The notes below the pieces were generated by a model. The model was not told the origin of the DNA. It ran no database searches and worked only from the letters and a program-made list of their open reading frames with translations. Below are positions 32,395-40,522 of a stretch of 64,000 nt of DNA, piece by piece. The position numbers and the translations under genes were made by a program. The stretch covers positions 186,001 through 250,000 of the forward strand of contig NZ_PYXZ01000001.1 of assembly GCF_003057875.1 (NCBI RefSeq). The letters run 5' to 3'. The stretch is from Nocardioides currus. Lineage in GTDB: Bacteria > Actinomycetota > Actinomycetes > Propionibacteriales > Nocardioidaceae. The first letter of the stretch is position 1, and the number at the start of each line of letters is the position of its first letter.

Positions 32395-32473
32395 CTCCCC
32401 GAGTAGGAGTCGAACCTACGTCGCTAATCCTGATTCAAAGTCAGGCGGGCCCTGCCGGCAGACCAATCGGGGA
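32395..32473 (-). tRNA. tRNA-Gln (anticodon UUG), atypical
   Basis: On the minus strand the acceptor arms TCCCCGA (32467-32473) and TCGGGGA (32396-32402) pair over seven bases. The anticodon arm is CCTGA-CTTTGAA-TCAGG, giving UUG, and the T arm is GTAGG-TTCGACT-CCTAC. U1-A72 and G73 match glutamine identity elements. Oddities are a 9-base variable region, two bases before the anticodon stem, a T where A14 is expected, and no encoded CCA (CCGA follows). A tRNA-Gln near glmU is also found in other actinobacteria. It may be functional or a decayed copy. Confidence 0.65.
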
Positions 32474-32543
32474 ATGTTCCCCGCAAGCCTAGGGCCCGCC
32501 CGGCGGGGAGGGTCGTCTGCCCGGCAGACCAATCGGGGAATGT
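32455..32543. repeat. 23-bp direct repeat of the tRNA-Gln 5' end
   Basis: The sequence at 32455-32477 recurs exactly at 32521-32543, 66 bases further. It covers the tRNA 5' strand (acceptor plus start of the D arm) and four bases of upstream flank. The second copy has no anticodon or T arm and is not a tRNA. Confidence 0.85.
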
Positions 32544-32619
32544 GGCGATCAGCGTAGTTGTCGCCACGCCTTGGTTCCGACACGGGACTTCGTCCCTGCT
32601 CAACTAGCGGAGGCCGGAC

Positions 32620-32625
32620 TAGTCT
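32620..32625 (+). promoter_or_regulatory. -10 hexamer of leaderless ligase mRNA
   Basis: TAGTCT ends 7 bases before the GTG at 32633 and decides that start over the ATG at 32648. Confidence 0.55.
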
Positions 32626-32632
32626 CGACGGC

Positions 32633-33754
32633 GTGGACCTGCCCGTGATGCCGCCCGTCCAGCCGATGCTCGCCAAGGCGGTCAAGGGGGTGCCGCAGAA
32701 GGGCGACTACTCCTTCGAGCCCAAGTGGGACGGGTTCCGCTGCCTGGTCTTCCGCGACGGCGACGAGGTCGAGCTGACGAGCCGCAACACCAAGCCGCTG
32801 ACGCGCTACTTCCCCGAGGTCGTGGCCGCGATCAAGGAGCAGCTGCCCGAGCGGATCGTCCTCGACGGCGAGCTCTTCGTGGCACTGCGCAGCTCGAGTG
32901 GCCGCGACCGCCTCGAGTTCGAGGTCCTCCAAGAGCGCATCCACCCCGCCAAGAGCCGCGTGGACATGCTCGCCGAGAAGACGCCGGCCGGCTTCGTCGC
33001 CTTCGACCTCCTCGCCCTCGGCGACGAGTCCTACCTCGAGCGCCCCTTCACCGAGCGACGCGCGGCGATGACCGAGGCCCTGACCGGCCTGACGGGCCCC
33101 TGCTTCCTGACGCGCACCACGCGCGACCCGGCCGAGGCCGAGCAGTGGTTCGCCGACTTCGAGGGCGCGGGGCTCGACGGCGTGATGGCGAAGCCCCTCG
33201 CAGCGCCGTACGAGCAGAACGCCCGCACCATGCTCAAGATCAAGCACGAGCGCACCGCCGACGTCGTCGTCGCGGGCTATCGCGAGCACAAGACCTCGAC
33301 GCCGGAGAGCCCGCTCCTCGGCAGCCTCCTCCTCGGGTTGTACGCCGATGGCGAGCTGCAGCACATCGGCGTGAGCGCGAGCTTCACTGCGGCCCGGAGG
33401 GCGGAGCTGATCGAGGAGCTCCAGCCGCTGGTCTGCCCGATCGAGGATCACCCGTGGGGCAAGTGGCAGGAGTTCCTGACGGCCAACCCCGAGCGCGTCC
33501 CGGGCACCCAGAGCCGGTGGAGCCAGGGCAAGGACCTGTCGTTCGTGCCGCTGCGACCCGAGCGCGTGCTGGAGGTGAAGTACGACCACATGGAGGGCCG
33601 CCGGTTCCGCCACACCGCGCAGTTCAAGCGTTGGCGCGACGACCGCGACCCCGAGTCGTGCGGATACGAACAGCTGGAGGAGCCGGTCAGCTACGACCTC
33701 GCTAGAGTTCTGAGTGGAGCCGACAACCCTGCAGGAGGCGATGGAGATGACTGA
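32633..33754 (+). CDS. ATP-dependent DNA ligase (LigC type)
   Basis: The 373-residue enzyme seals nicks using ATP. Motif I FEPKWDGFRC carries the adenylated Lys (about residue 31). VELTSRNTKPLTRYFPEV, LDGELFV (motif III), FVAFDLLAL (IIIa), LDGVMAKPL (IV) and TMLKIKHERTADVVVAGY (V) follow in order. A C-terminal OB domain ends the protein, with no polymerase or phosphoesterase domain. This matches stand-alone LigC proteins, which act in repair and back up end joining. A LigD-type polymerase gene lies 5 kb away at 38360. The last 8 bases overlap the next gene. Confidence 0.92.
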   Translation: MDLPVMPPVQPMLAKAVKGVPQKGDYSFEPKWDGFRCLVFRDGDEVELTSRNTKPLTRYFPEVVAAIKEQLPERIVLDGELFVALRSSSGRDRLEFEVLQERIHPAKSRVDMLAEKTPAGFVAFDLLALGDESYLERPFTERRAAMTEALTGLTGPCFLTRTTRDPAEAEQWFADFEGAGLDGVMAKPLAAPYEQNARTMLKIKHERTADVVVAGYREHKTSTPESPLLGSLLLGLYADGELQHIGVSASFTAARRAELIEELQPLVCPIEDHPWGKWQEFLTANPERVPGTQSRWSQGKDLSFVPLRPERVLEVKYDHMEGRRFRHTAQFKRWRDDRDPESCGYEQLEEPVSYDLARVLSGADNPAGGDGDD

Positions 33755-34307
33755 CGACATCAGCGACGGTGTCGGCACCTACGACGTGGTGCTGCTCGTC
33801 GAGACCGCCATGTCGGGCGGCGACGCGACCCAGGTCCGGTCGTTGCACAGCGACATCGAGGACCAGGTGGTCTACCACGTGCTGCTGCCCCTCGAGGACG
33901 CCTCCGCGCGCATCGAGGCCTCGCTCGGGACCCTCGGCGCCGGCGACGTGATGGCCGCTCCGTCGATGGTGATGAGCGACATCGACCTCGACGCCGTCCG
34001 GCAGGAGTGCCGCGACCGCTCCGACTCCGACCTCGCCCTGACGGTGAAGGCGATCGAGGCAGCCGGCGGCAAGGCCACCGGCACCGTGACCTCCGAGCCG
34101 CCCGTCGACGCGCTTGCCGCCAAGGTCAGCGAGGTGGACGCGCGTGAGGTCATCGTGCTCACCCGCCCGCACCTCGTCGCCGAGTTCTTCCACGTCGACT
34201 GGACCTCGCGCGCCCGCCGCAAGCTCGGCGTGCCCGTCCTGCACCTGCTCGAGCACGAGAACTTCGACGAGCAGTCCGGCGGCGGCGAGGGCGTCAGCGG
34301 GTTCTGA
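33747..34307 (+). CDS. Conserved hypothetical protein (possible nucleotide-binding fold)
   Basis: I do not recognise a named family for this 186-residue acidic protein. It alternates strands and helices: DVVLLVET near the N terminus, VYHVLLPLEDA, and REVIVLTRPHLVAEFFHVDW followed by ARRKLGVPVLHLLEHE. This pattern resembles a Usp-like or nucleotide-binding alpha/beta fold. The ATG at 33747 has GGAGG 8 bases upstream, the clearest ribosome binding site; a GTG at 33714, 5 bases after TAGAGT, is an alternative leaderless start. The overlap with the ligase gene suggests coupling to it. Confidence 0.65.
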   Translation: MTDDISDGVGTYDVVLLVETAMSGGDATQVRSLHSDIEDQVVYHVLLPLEDASARIEASLGTLGAGDVMAAPSMVMSDIDLDAVRQECRDRSDSDLALTVKAIEAAGGKATGTVTSEPPVDALAAKVSEVDAREVIVLTRPHLVAEFFHVDWTSRARRKLGVPVLHLLEHENFDEQSGGGEGVSGF

Positions 34308-34314
34308 CGCCCCC

Positions 34315-34320
34315 TAGGGT
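34315..34320 (+). promoter_or_regulatory. -10 hexamer of leaderless Stealth-gene mRNA
   Basis: TAGGGT ends 6 bases before the GTG at 34327, in the 19-base gap after the hypothetical gene. Confidence 0.6.
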
Positions 34321-34326
34321 GGCGGC

Positions 34327-36984
34327 GTGAAGTTCGCGCTGCGCCGGTCGAGTCGCCTCTCGGTGGCGTTCCTCGTCTTCAACATCGACGGCATGGGCGG
34401 TACGTCGCGCTCCGCGATCACGCAGGCCAACGCCCTCGCACGCCGCGGCAACGTCGACGTACGACTCGTCTCCGTCACCCGCAGCGCCGACCGGCCGCAC
34501 TACGACATCGACCCGGCCGTCGGCGTCGAGCACCTGGTCGACGCACGCGCCCCCGATCCGCGGGCGAAGCGGCCCTCGCGACTGGTGCCGAAGCGGTGGG
34601 ACGGGCAGTTCTCCGAGCTGACCGACGACGGCATGGCCGCCCTGTCCACGCTCGACGTCGACCTCGTCGTCACCGTCACGCCCGCCCTGATGGCCGCCGC
34701 GGTGCAGCTCCTCCCCGCGACGACGACGGTGGTCCACCAGGAGCACCGCTCCTCGGCCGACCGGGTCGGCGGCATGGAGCCGCTGCTCGCCTTCGCGCCG
34801 CGCGTCGCTGCGGTCGCGCTCCTGACCCGCTCGGCAGCGGACTGGCTTCGCTCCGAGCTCGGCGCCGCGGCACCGGAGATCGTCGTCATGCCCAACCCGC
34901 TGCCCGTCGCCGCGCAGCCGCGCTCCGACCTGACGTCCCGGACGATCGTCTCGGCCGGGCGGATCGTGCCGGAGAAGCAGTTCATCCACCTCCTGCGAGC
35001 CTTCGAGCAGGTCGCGGACGACCTCCCCGGCTGGCGGCTGCGCATCCTGGGCGACGGCCTGCTCAGGCCCGAGCTGATCGCCCACGCGGCCAAGGTCGGG
35101 CTCGCCGACCGGGTGGAGCTGCCCGGCGCGGTCGGCGACATGGCGCCCGAGTGGGCGCGCGCGTCGATCTGCGCACTGTCGTCGAGGACAGAGGGCTTCC
35201 CGCTCGTCGCGCAGGAGGCGATGTCGGCCGGTGTCCCCGTCGTCACCTACGACTGCCCGTCGGGACCCCGCGAGCTCGTCGAGCACGGCGTCAGCGGTTT
35301 GCTCGTCGGCGCTGGCGCCAAGGCCGGGCTGGCGTCCGCGCTGCACACCGTCGCGGCCGACGGCGACCTGCTCGCGCGCCTCGGTGCGGGAGCGCTGGAC
35401 GCGTCCCGGCGCTACGACGCCGACTCGATCGCCGCGCAGTGGGAGGCCCTCTTCAGGGCGATATCCATGGGCGATCGCGGGGGGTCCGCCGGTGTGTCGA
35501 CCCCGGTCTCTCCCATGGATGTCCCGCCGTTCACCCGCGAGGGCGTGCCGGTCCCGGTCCCCGCGATCACGCCGGCGCAGGCCCGGACGGAGGCGCTCCG
35601 GCTTGCGGTCGACGCCGCCGAGCGCGGCGGGCCCGGGTGGTTCGTCATCCCGACCCACGACCGGCCCGCACCGACCGTGGTCGTGCCGGCCGCCCATCGC
35701 TCCACGGTCCTGGCCGCGCTCGCCGAGGTGCCCGACCACTTCTCCCTGCTCGATCCCGGCGACCGCGGGTGGCCCGTACGCCGCCTGCCCGCCCGTGACC
35801 TCGTCGCCGTGCTGCACAACGCGGCGCCCAACCGGATCGCGATCGAGCCCTGGCCGCGCAGCGAGGGCCGGCGCTCCCACCTCGGCGAGGACGCCGGGGT
35901 GGACCTCGAGTTCTGGGACCGCCTCCCCGACGGGACGCTCGTGGCGCCTCGGCCCAACCGGTGGACCCAGGCGGTGCCCCCCGCCGCGGCGACCACCGAG
36001 GTCGAGGTGGCCGGCGTGCGCGTGCCGACCCTCGGGCTGATGGTGGGGCCCACCCCCTTCGACGTCGCGTTCCCGATCGACGTCGTCTACACCTGGGTCG
36101 ACGGCGACGACCCCGACTGGAACGAGCAGCGCTCGGCCCGGCAGGGCGACGACGCCCGGCGCGAGGCCGCCGGTGCCGCCCGGTTCCGCAGCCGCGACGA
36201 GCTCCGCTACTCACTGCGCAGCCTGCACCTGTTCGCGCCGTGGGTGCGCCGGGTCTTCCTGGTTACCGCTGGGCAGCGGCCGTCGTGGCTGGCCGACGAC
36301 GACCGGGTCACGCTCGTCGACCACCGCGACATCCTGCCCACCGAGGCCCTTCCCACGTTCAACTCGCAGGCCATCGAGACGGCGTTGCACCGGATCCCCG
36401 GGCTGGCCGAGCACTTCGTCTACTTCAACGACGACGTCTTCCTTGCCCGCCCGACCCGCCCGGAGCTGTTCTTCTCCCCCGGCGGCAACGCGGCCGCGTT
36501 CGTCGGCGAGGCGTCGATCGGGCTGCCCGGCACTGCCGACAAGCCGTTCCTGCACGCGGCGGCCAACAACCGCCTGCTCCTGGAGGACGCGTTCGGCGTC
36601 GAGATCACCCAGGTGATGGCGCACTCGCCGCACCCGCAGCGGGTCTCCGTGCTGACCGAGATCGCGGAGCGTTTCCCCGACGCGATCGCCCGGACCGCCC
36701 GCGCCCCGTTCCGCAGCCCCACCGACGTGTCGATGCTGTCCAACCTGGCCCAGCACTACGGCCTGCTCACCGGCCGGGCCTTCGAGGGCACCGCGCAGCA
36801 CGCGTTCGTCGACCTCAGCAACGCCCGCGTCGAGCGCCAGCTCAAGCAGCTCCGGGCGCGCGACCACGACTTCTTCTGCGTCGGCGACCACCACGACTTC
36901 GCCCGCGACGCCGAGGCGGTCGACGCGATGCTGGCCGCGTTCCTCGAGGACTACTTCCCGGTGCCCGCGCCGTGGGAGCGATGA
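34327..36984 (+). CDS. GT4 glycosyltransferase - Stealth phosphotransferase fusion
   Basis: The 885-residue protein joins two enzymes. Residues 1-380 are a GT-B glycosyltransferase: FLVFNIDGMGGTSRSAI at the start, then VSAGRIVPEKQFIHLLRAFE, and the GT4 donor region SSRTEGFPLVAQEAMSAG. A linker of about 170 residues with a possible small domain follows. Residues about 575-885 are a Stealth domain with all four blocks: CR1 IDVVYTWVDGDD, CR2 RFRSRDELRYSLRSLHLFAP through YFNDDVFL, CR3 HSPHPQR, and CR4 HDFFCVGDHH. Stealth proteins move sugar-1-phosphates and make phosphodiester-linked capsule or teichoic-type polymers, like GlcNAc-1-phosphotransferase. The fusion could add a sugar and then a sugar phosphate. 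A leaderless GTG start is chosen. Confidence 0.88.
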   Translation: MKFALRRSSRLSVAFLVFNIDGMGGTSRSAITQANALARRGNVDVRLVSVTRSADRPHYDIDPAVGVEHLVDARAPDPRAKRPSRLVPKRWDGQFSELTDDGMAALSTLDVDLVVTVTPALMAAAVQLLPATTTVVHQEHRSSADRVGGMEPLLAFAPRVAAVALLTRSAADWLRSELGAAAPEIVVMPNPLPVAAQPRSDLTSRTIVSAGRIVPEKQFIHLLRAFEQVADDLPGWRLRILGDGLLRPELIAHAAKVGLADRVELPGAVGDMAPEWARASICALSSRTEGFPLVAQEAMSAGVPVVTYDCPSGPRELVEHGVSGLLVGAGAKAGLASALHTVAADGDLLARLGAGALDASRRYDADSIAAQWEALFRAISMGDRGGSAGVSTPVSPMDVPPFTREGVPVPVPAITPAQARTEALRLAVDAAERGGPGWFVIPTHDRPAPTVVVPAAHRSTVLAALAEVPDHFSLLDPGDRGWPVRRLPARDLVAVLHNAAPNRIAIEPWPRSEGRRSHLGEDAGVDLEFWDRLPDGTLVAPRPNRWTQAVPPAAATTEVEVAGVRVPTLGLMVGPTPFDVAFPIDVVYTWVDGDDPDWNEQRSARQGDDARREAAGAARFRSRDELRYSLRSLHLFAPWVRRVFLVTAGQRPSWLADDDRVTLVDHRDILPTEALPTFNSQAIETALHRIPGLAEHFVYFNDDVFLARPTRPELFFSPGGNAAAFVGEASIGLPGTADKPFLHAAANNRLLLEDAFGVEITQVMAHSPHPQRVSVLTEIAERFPDAIARTARAPFRSPTDVSMLSNLAQHYGLLTGRAFEGTAQHAFVDLSNARVERQLKQLRARDHDFFCVGDHHDFARDAEAVDAMLAAFLEDYFPVPAPWER

Positions 36985-37012
36985 CCCGCCGGACTTCGCG
37001 AGCGAGTTGCGA

Positions 37013-37071
37013 ACTTCGAGGGGCTTGCATGCACCCCGAAGTCTGGGTTTCCCCGGCTAGCCGGGGAAACC
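37013..37071. terminator. Double hairpin between convergent genes
   Basis: The 26 bases 37046-37071 form a perfect palindrome (11-bp arms around CTAG). A second stem lies just before it: ACTTC/GAAGT and GGGG/CCCC at 37013-37023 and 37034-37042. Together they should end transcription of the Stealth fusion from the left and the sulfotransferase from the right. Confidence 0.8.
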
Positions 37072-37087
37072 GTGAGGGCCACGGGCC

Positions 37088-38095
37088 TCAGCGCCGGAAC
37101 AGGCCCGACTTCCTCGACCTCAGCTGCTCCAGCTCCGCCTCGAGCTCGGCGATCCGGGCGTCCTTCTTGCGGCGCACCTCGCGCCGACCCTCGCTGACGC
37201 GCGCGGTCGTGGCGTCCATGGCGATCGCCTCGGAGAAGTCGAACAGCTCGACGTACTCCTCCTGCAGCCCACCCAGGGCCTCGATCGCCTCCGGGGACCC
37301 GGGGGCGTCGACGAGGGTGTTCATCGCCTGCCAGGTGCGCTCGGCGAGGTCGCGCAGCTGGGGTGGTACGGCGATGTCGTCCCACGTGATCGCGGAGCGG
37401 TTGAGCTTCGCGTCGATGAAGTCGTCGACCTCGTGCGGGGCGTCGGTCGTGAGGTCGGCGTCGTAGGTCAGGCCCGCCTGCTCCCCCGCGCGGTGCAGGG
37501 CCGTGCGCCAGTCGGCCAGCAGGTCGGCGTACCGCACGAAGGCCCGCTCGAGCGACCTCGTCGAGCGCTCGGTCTCGAACGCGGCGTTGACCCACGCGGC
37601 GACGTTGGCCGTCTCGCGCTGGCGCCGGAAGGTCGGCGTCTGCTCGGTGAGGTAGGCCGAGTCGCGCGAGCGCACCACCTCGGTGGGGTGGCGCAGCATC
37701 GTGAGCGTGCTGACCCGCGCACCGAGGTCGGCCGCGACGCGCGTCCACACGGGAAGGATCCAGAAGGCGCGCGGGTCCTTGACGAGGATCTGCGGCGCGT
37801 CGAGCTGCCCGCCGAGCCACTCCCGCAGCTCGGCCTCGACCTCGGGGGCGCTGCCCGCCTCGGCGGCGATCGCCCCGGCGGTCGGGCGCGTGTCGATGGT
37901 GCGCACCGGCACGGGGTTGAGCACGCGCTTGTGGAACTCCGTGACCCACGCCGGCTCGTAGTAGCCGCGCGGGTTCTTCTCGTCCGCGGGGACCTCCGGC
38001 TGCGGCACGTGCAGGCCGAGCCGCTTCAGCGCACCCGCGACGCTGGAGGTGCCGGACCGGCCCGATCCGGTGACGAGGAGGAGGTGGGAGCTCAC
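37088..38095 (-). CDS. Sulfotransferase-family protein with C-terminal coiled coil
   Basis: The 335-residue protein has the 5' PAPS-binding loop VTGSGRSGTSSVAGAL at its N terminus and, near the middle, LTMLRHPTEVVRSRDSAYL, matching the 3'-phosphate site with its Arg and Ser. Such enzymes transfer sulfate from PAPS to sugars or other acceptors. The last 45 residues are a basic/acidic coiled coil (KKDARIAELEAELEQLRS). The GTG start at 38095 is 7 bases after TAGCCT. Next to a Stealth fusion and sugar genes it may sulfate a surface glycan. Confidence 0.8.
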   Translation of the reverse strand: MSSHLLLVTGSGRSGTSSVAGALKRLGLHVPQPEVPADEKNPRGYYEPAWVTEFHKRVLNPVPVRTIDTRPTAGAIAAEAGSAPEVEAELREWLGGQLDAPQILVKDPRAFWILPVWTRVAADLGARVSTLTMLRHPTEVVRSRDSAYLTEQTPTFRRQRETANVAAWVNAAFETERSTRSLERAFVRYADLLADWRTALHRAGEQAGLTYDADLTTDAPHEVDDFIDAKLNRSAITWDDIAVPPQLRDLAERTWQAMNTLVDAPGSPEAIEALGGLQEEYVELFDFSEAIAMDATTARVSEGRREVRRKKDARIAELEAELEQLRSRKSGLFRR

Positions 38096-38102
38096 GCAGG
38101 CG

Positions 38103-38108
38103 AGGCTA
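38103..38108 (-). promoter_or_regulatory. -10 hexamer of leaderless sulfotransferase mRNA
   Basis: TAGCCT on the minus strand, 7 bases before the GTG at 38095. Confidence 0.6.
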
Positions 38109-38206
38109 GTCCACGAGGACCGGGGGCTCGCGACGATGTCGTCGCCGGCGCTACCGGACCGTACGGCGGTCCCGCTCGCCGACGGACCACCGGACTGTTC
38201 GGTAGC

Positions 38207-38363
38207 TCAGCGCCCGTCCGCGACGCGATCCGGCGAGACCTCCAGGTCGACCAGCCAGCCGCGGTCCGTCCGCTCGACATCGCCCCCGAACCACTTGTCG
38301 ACCTGATCGATGTCGTCGAGCTCGACCGTGCTGCCAGTCGCTGATCCAGATCAGCTCGCTCAC
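38207..38363 (-). pseudogene. Small frameshifted gene downstream of the LigD-type polymerase
   Basis: A GTG at 38363 overlaps the polymerase stop (GTGA) and begins VSELIWISD. In that frame the following codons become Arg-rich with A/T at third positions. One base further along, a different frame reads TGSTVELDDIDQVDKWFG and then DVERTDRGWLVDLEVSP, with G/C at nearly every third position, to a TGA at 38207. That second frame has an upstream stop and no start of its own. The 157-base span is one more than a multiple of three, so a one-base insertion or two-base deletion near 38338 explains it. The restored product would be about 51 residues, acidic and not recognised. A sequencing error or programmed shift cannot be excluded. 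Confidence 0.65.
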
Positions 38364-39445
38364 GTGCCCTCGACGCGGTTGCCGTCCTCGTCCCAGTGGG
38401 AGGCGACCTTCTTCGAGGGCTGGACCCGCGGCGGCTCGCCGGGCATCTTCGGGTGGTCGGGCGGGTAGTTCAGCTCGACCGGGTTGGCGTCCCAGAGGTC
38501 GAGCAGCGGCTGGAGCGAGTGGGCCACGTCGTCGATCGCCGCCCACGGGTCGCCGTCGGAGGCCAGCCGCTCGGGCACGGTGAAGAGGTTGAAGTCGGCC
38601 GGCGACGTCAGCGTCGCCAGCTCGTCCCAGGTCACCGGGGTCGAGACCGGCGCCCCCGGGATGGGCCGCAGGGAGTAGGCCGAGGCGATGGTGCGGTCGC
38701 GGGTGTTCTGGTTGAAGTCGACGAAGATCCGCTCCCCGCGCTCCTCCTTCCACCACGCCGTCGTCACGCCGTCGTCGCGCTTCTCCAGCTCGCGGCCGAA
38801 GGCGATCGCCGCGTGGCGTACGTCGGTGAACTCCCACCCGGGCGAGAGCCGGACGTAGACGTGGATCCCCCGGTTGCCGGAGGTCTTCGCGAAGCCGACC
38901 ATGCCCAGGTCGGCCAGCAGCTCGCGCGCGACGCCCGCCACCCGGACCGCGTCGGAGAAGGTCGTGCCCGGCTGCGGGTCGAGGTCGATGCGCAGCTCGT
39001 CGGGGTGGTCGACGTCGGTGCGTCGCACCGGCCACGGGTGGAAGGTCAGGGTGCCCATGTGGGCACACCAGACGGGCACCGCGATCTCGGTCGGGCAGAT
39101 CTCGTCCGCCGTACGCCCCGACGGGAAGGTGATCCCGACCGACTCGAGGTAGTCGGGGGCGCCCTTCGGCACGCGCTTCTGGTAGAACGCGTCGGCGTTG
39201 CGGTCCTGCGGCCCGGTCGCGAGCTTCATGCCCGGGCGTACGCCGCTGGTCCACCGCTCCAGGGCCGTCGGCCGGTCACGCAGCGCGCGCATCAGCCCGT
39301 CCTCCACGGACGCGAAGTACTCCGCCACCATCAGCTTGGTGACCTCCGCCGTGGTGTCCGTCGCCTCGTAGATGACGCGATCGGGCGAGGAGACGCGGAC
39401 CTCTCGGTCGCCGGCCTGCACCATCGCCGGCTTCGCAGCTGCCAT
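38360..39445 (-). CDS. LigD-type polymerase/primase domain protein (NHEJ)
   Basis: The 361-residue protein is a stand-alone archaeo-eukaryotic primase-like polymerase, as in the polymerase module of LigD. Visible motifs are DELRIDLDPQPGT with the catalytic Asp pair, KTSGNRGIHVYVRL with the nucleotide-binding Gly/His, and IFVDFNQNTRDRTIASAYS with the third acidic residue. It would add nucleotides at broken DNA ends. The ligase part is separate (32633), and no Ku gene is in the window. The ATG at 39445 is 7 bases after TAGCCT and back to back with msrB. A small frameshifted gene follows. Confidence 0.9.
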   Translation of the reverse strand: MAAAKPAMVQAGDREVRVSSPDRVIYEATDTTAEVTKLMVAEYFASVEDGLMRALRDRPTALERWTSGVRPGMKLATGPQDRNADAFYQKRVPKGAPDYLESVGITFPSGRTADEICPTEIAVPVWCAHMGTLTFHPWPVRRTDVDHPDELRIDLDPQPGTTFSDAVRVAGVARELLADLGMVGFAKTSGNRGIHVYVRLSPGWEFTDVRHAAIAFGRELEKRDDGVTTAWWKEERGERIFVDFNQNTRDRTIASAYSLRPIPGAPVSTPVTWDELATLTSPADFNLFTVPERLASDGDPWAAIDDVAHSLQPLLDLWDANPVELNYPPDHPKMPGEPPRVQPSKKVASHWDEDGNRVEGT

Positions 39446-39452
39446 GGCGGTC

Positions 39453-39471
39453 AGGCTAGCCCGACTATTCT
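39453..39471. promoter_or_regulatory. Divergent pair of leaderless -10 hexamers
   Basis: On the minus strand TAGCCT (39453-39458) lies 7 bases before the polymerase ATG at 39445. On the plus strand TATTCT (39466-39471) lies 6 bases before the msrB ATG at 39478. Only 32 bases separate the two start codons, so the two promoters must overlap. Confidence 0.65.
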
Positions 39472-39477
39472 GGTCCC

Positions 39478-39882
39478 ATGGGCTACCAGGTGGAGAAGAC
39501 CGACGAGCAGTGGCGCGCAGAGCTCAGCCCGGAGGAGTACGCCGTGCTCCGCCAGGCCGGCACGGAGCAGGCGTTCAAGGGTGAGTACACCGACACCGAG
39601 ACCGAAGGCACCTACTCCTGCAAGGCGTGCGGCCACGAGCTGTTCACCAGCAACACCAAGTTCCACTCCGGCTGCGGCTGGCCGAGCTTCTACCAGCCGA
39701 TCACCGACACCATCGAGTACATCAAGGACACCTCGCACGGCATGGACCGGGTGGAGGTGCGGTGCGCCAGCTGCGGCTCGCACCTCGGCCACGTCTTCCC
39801 CGACGGGTACGGCACGCCGACCGGCGACCGCTACTGCATCAACTCGATCTCGATCGACCTCAAGCCGGCCGACCGATCATGA
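39478..39882 (+). CDS. msrB: Peptide-methionine (R)-S-oxide reductase
   Basis: The 134-residue enzyme repairs oxidised Met in proteins. Zinc is held by CKAC and CASC pairs, the substrate region is FHSGCGWPSFY, and the catalytic Cys is in RYCIN near the C terminus. Length is normal for MsrB. The leaderless ATG is paired with the divergent polymerase promoter. Its last 23 bases overlap the methyltransferase gene on the other strand. Confidence 0.96.
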   Translation: MGYQVEKTDEQWRAELSPEEYAVLRQAGTEQAFKGEYTDTETEGTYSCKACGHELFTSNTKFHSGCGWPSFYQPITDTIEYIKDTSHGMDRVEVRCASCGSHLGHVFPDGYGTPTGDRYCINSISIDLKPADRS

Positions 39883-40522
39883 ACGCCTGCGCGCCCATCA
39901 CCTTCCACGCCAGCGGCACCTTGAGGTAGAGCTTGACCAGCCCCGGACCGCTCGGCAGACGGCCCTTGGTCGTGTAGGGCAGGAACCGCGGGATGCTCCG
40001 CTCGACGTCGAAGCCGGTGGCGCGGAACGCCTCGGCCAGCGCCCGGTCGTCGACCGGGGTGATGTGGTCGAGGAACATCCAGTAGTCGCGGCCGCAGTAG
40101 CGCACGTTGGGCTGGAGCACCATCAGTCGACCGTCCGGTCGCAGCACCCGCCGGCACTCGTCGAGGGTCGAGACGATGACCTCGCGCGGCACGTGCTCGA
40201 AGAAGTTGCTGATGAACACCCGGTCGACGGAACCGGTCTCGAGCGGGGTCATCTCGTCGGATCGGCAGACGTGGGTCTCCACGCCCGGAGCCGCCCGGAG
40301 CACGACGTCGGGGTTGAGGTCGACGGCGATCCGGCGTCCCGCGCGGATGTTGTTGACGAACTCGCAGTGTCCCGCCGCGACGTCCAGCACGACCGCGTCC
40401 TTGGGGACGAACTGTTGGAAGAAGTGCCGGCACAGCACCTCCCACAGGTCCGATCGGATCTCCTGCTCGTCGGCGAAGCGGCGCGCGTACAGATCGCGCA
40501 GGTTCTCGCCGTGGGGCTGCAT
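39860..40522 (-). CDS. SAM-dependent methyltransferase (class I)
   Basis: The 220-residue protein has VVLDVAAGHCEFVNNI (SAM motif I), IAVDLNPDV (acidic loop) and VDRVFISNFFEHVPRE, typical of Methyltransf_11 enzymes. The ATG at 40522 follows GAGGAGCCTG, a good ribosome binding site; the frame is open to 40684 but without such a site. It diverges from the nucleotide-sugar dehydrogenase gene and may methylate a sugar of that cluster. The C-terminal part has RFLPYTTKGRLP and ends close to msrB. Confidence 0.82.
   Translation of the reverse strand: MQPHGENLRDLYARRFADEQEIRSDLWEVLCRHFFQQFVPKDAVVLDVAAGHCEFVNNIRAGRRIAVDLNPDVVLRAAPGVETHVCRSDEMTPLETGSVDRVFISNFFEHVPREVIVSTLDECRRVLRPDGRLMVLQPNVRYCGRDYWMFLDHITPVDDRALAEAFRATGFDVERSIPRFLPYTTKGRLPSGPGLVKLYLKVPLAWKVMGAQAFMIGRPA

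Noticed and set aside
32521..32543. Second tRNA gene
   Set aside because: Only the acceptor and D-arm start are repeated; no anticodon or T arm follows.
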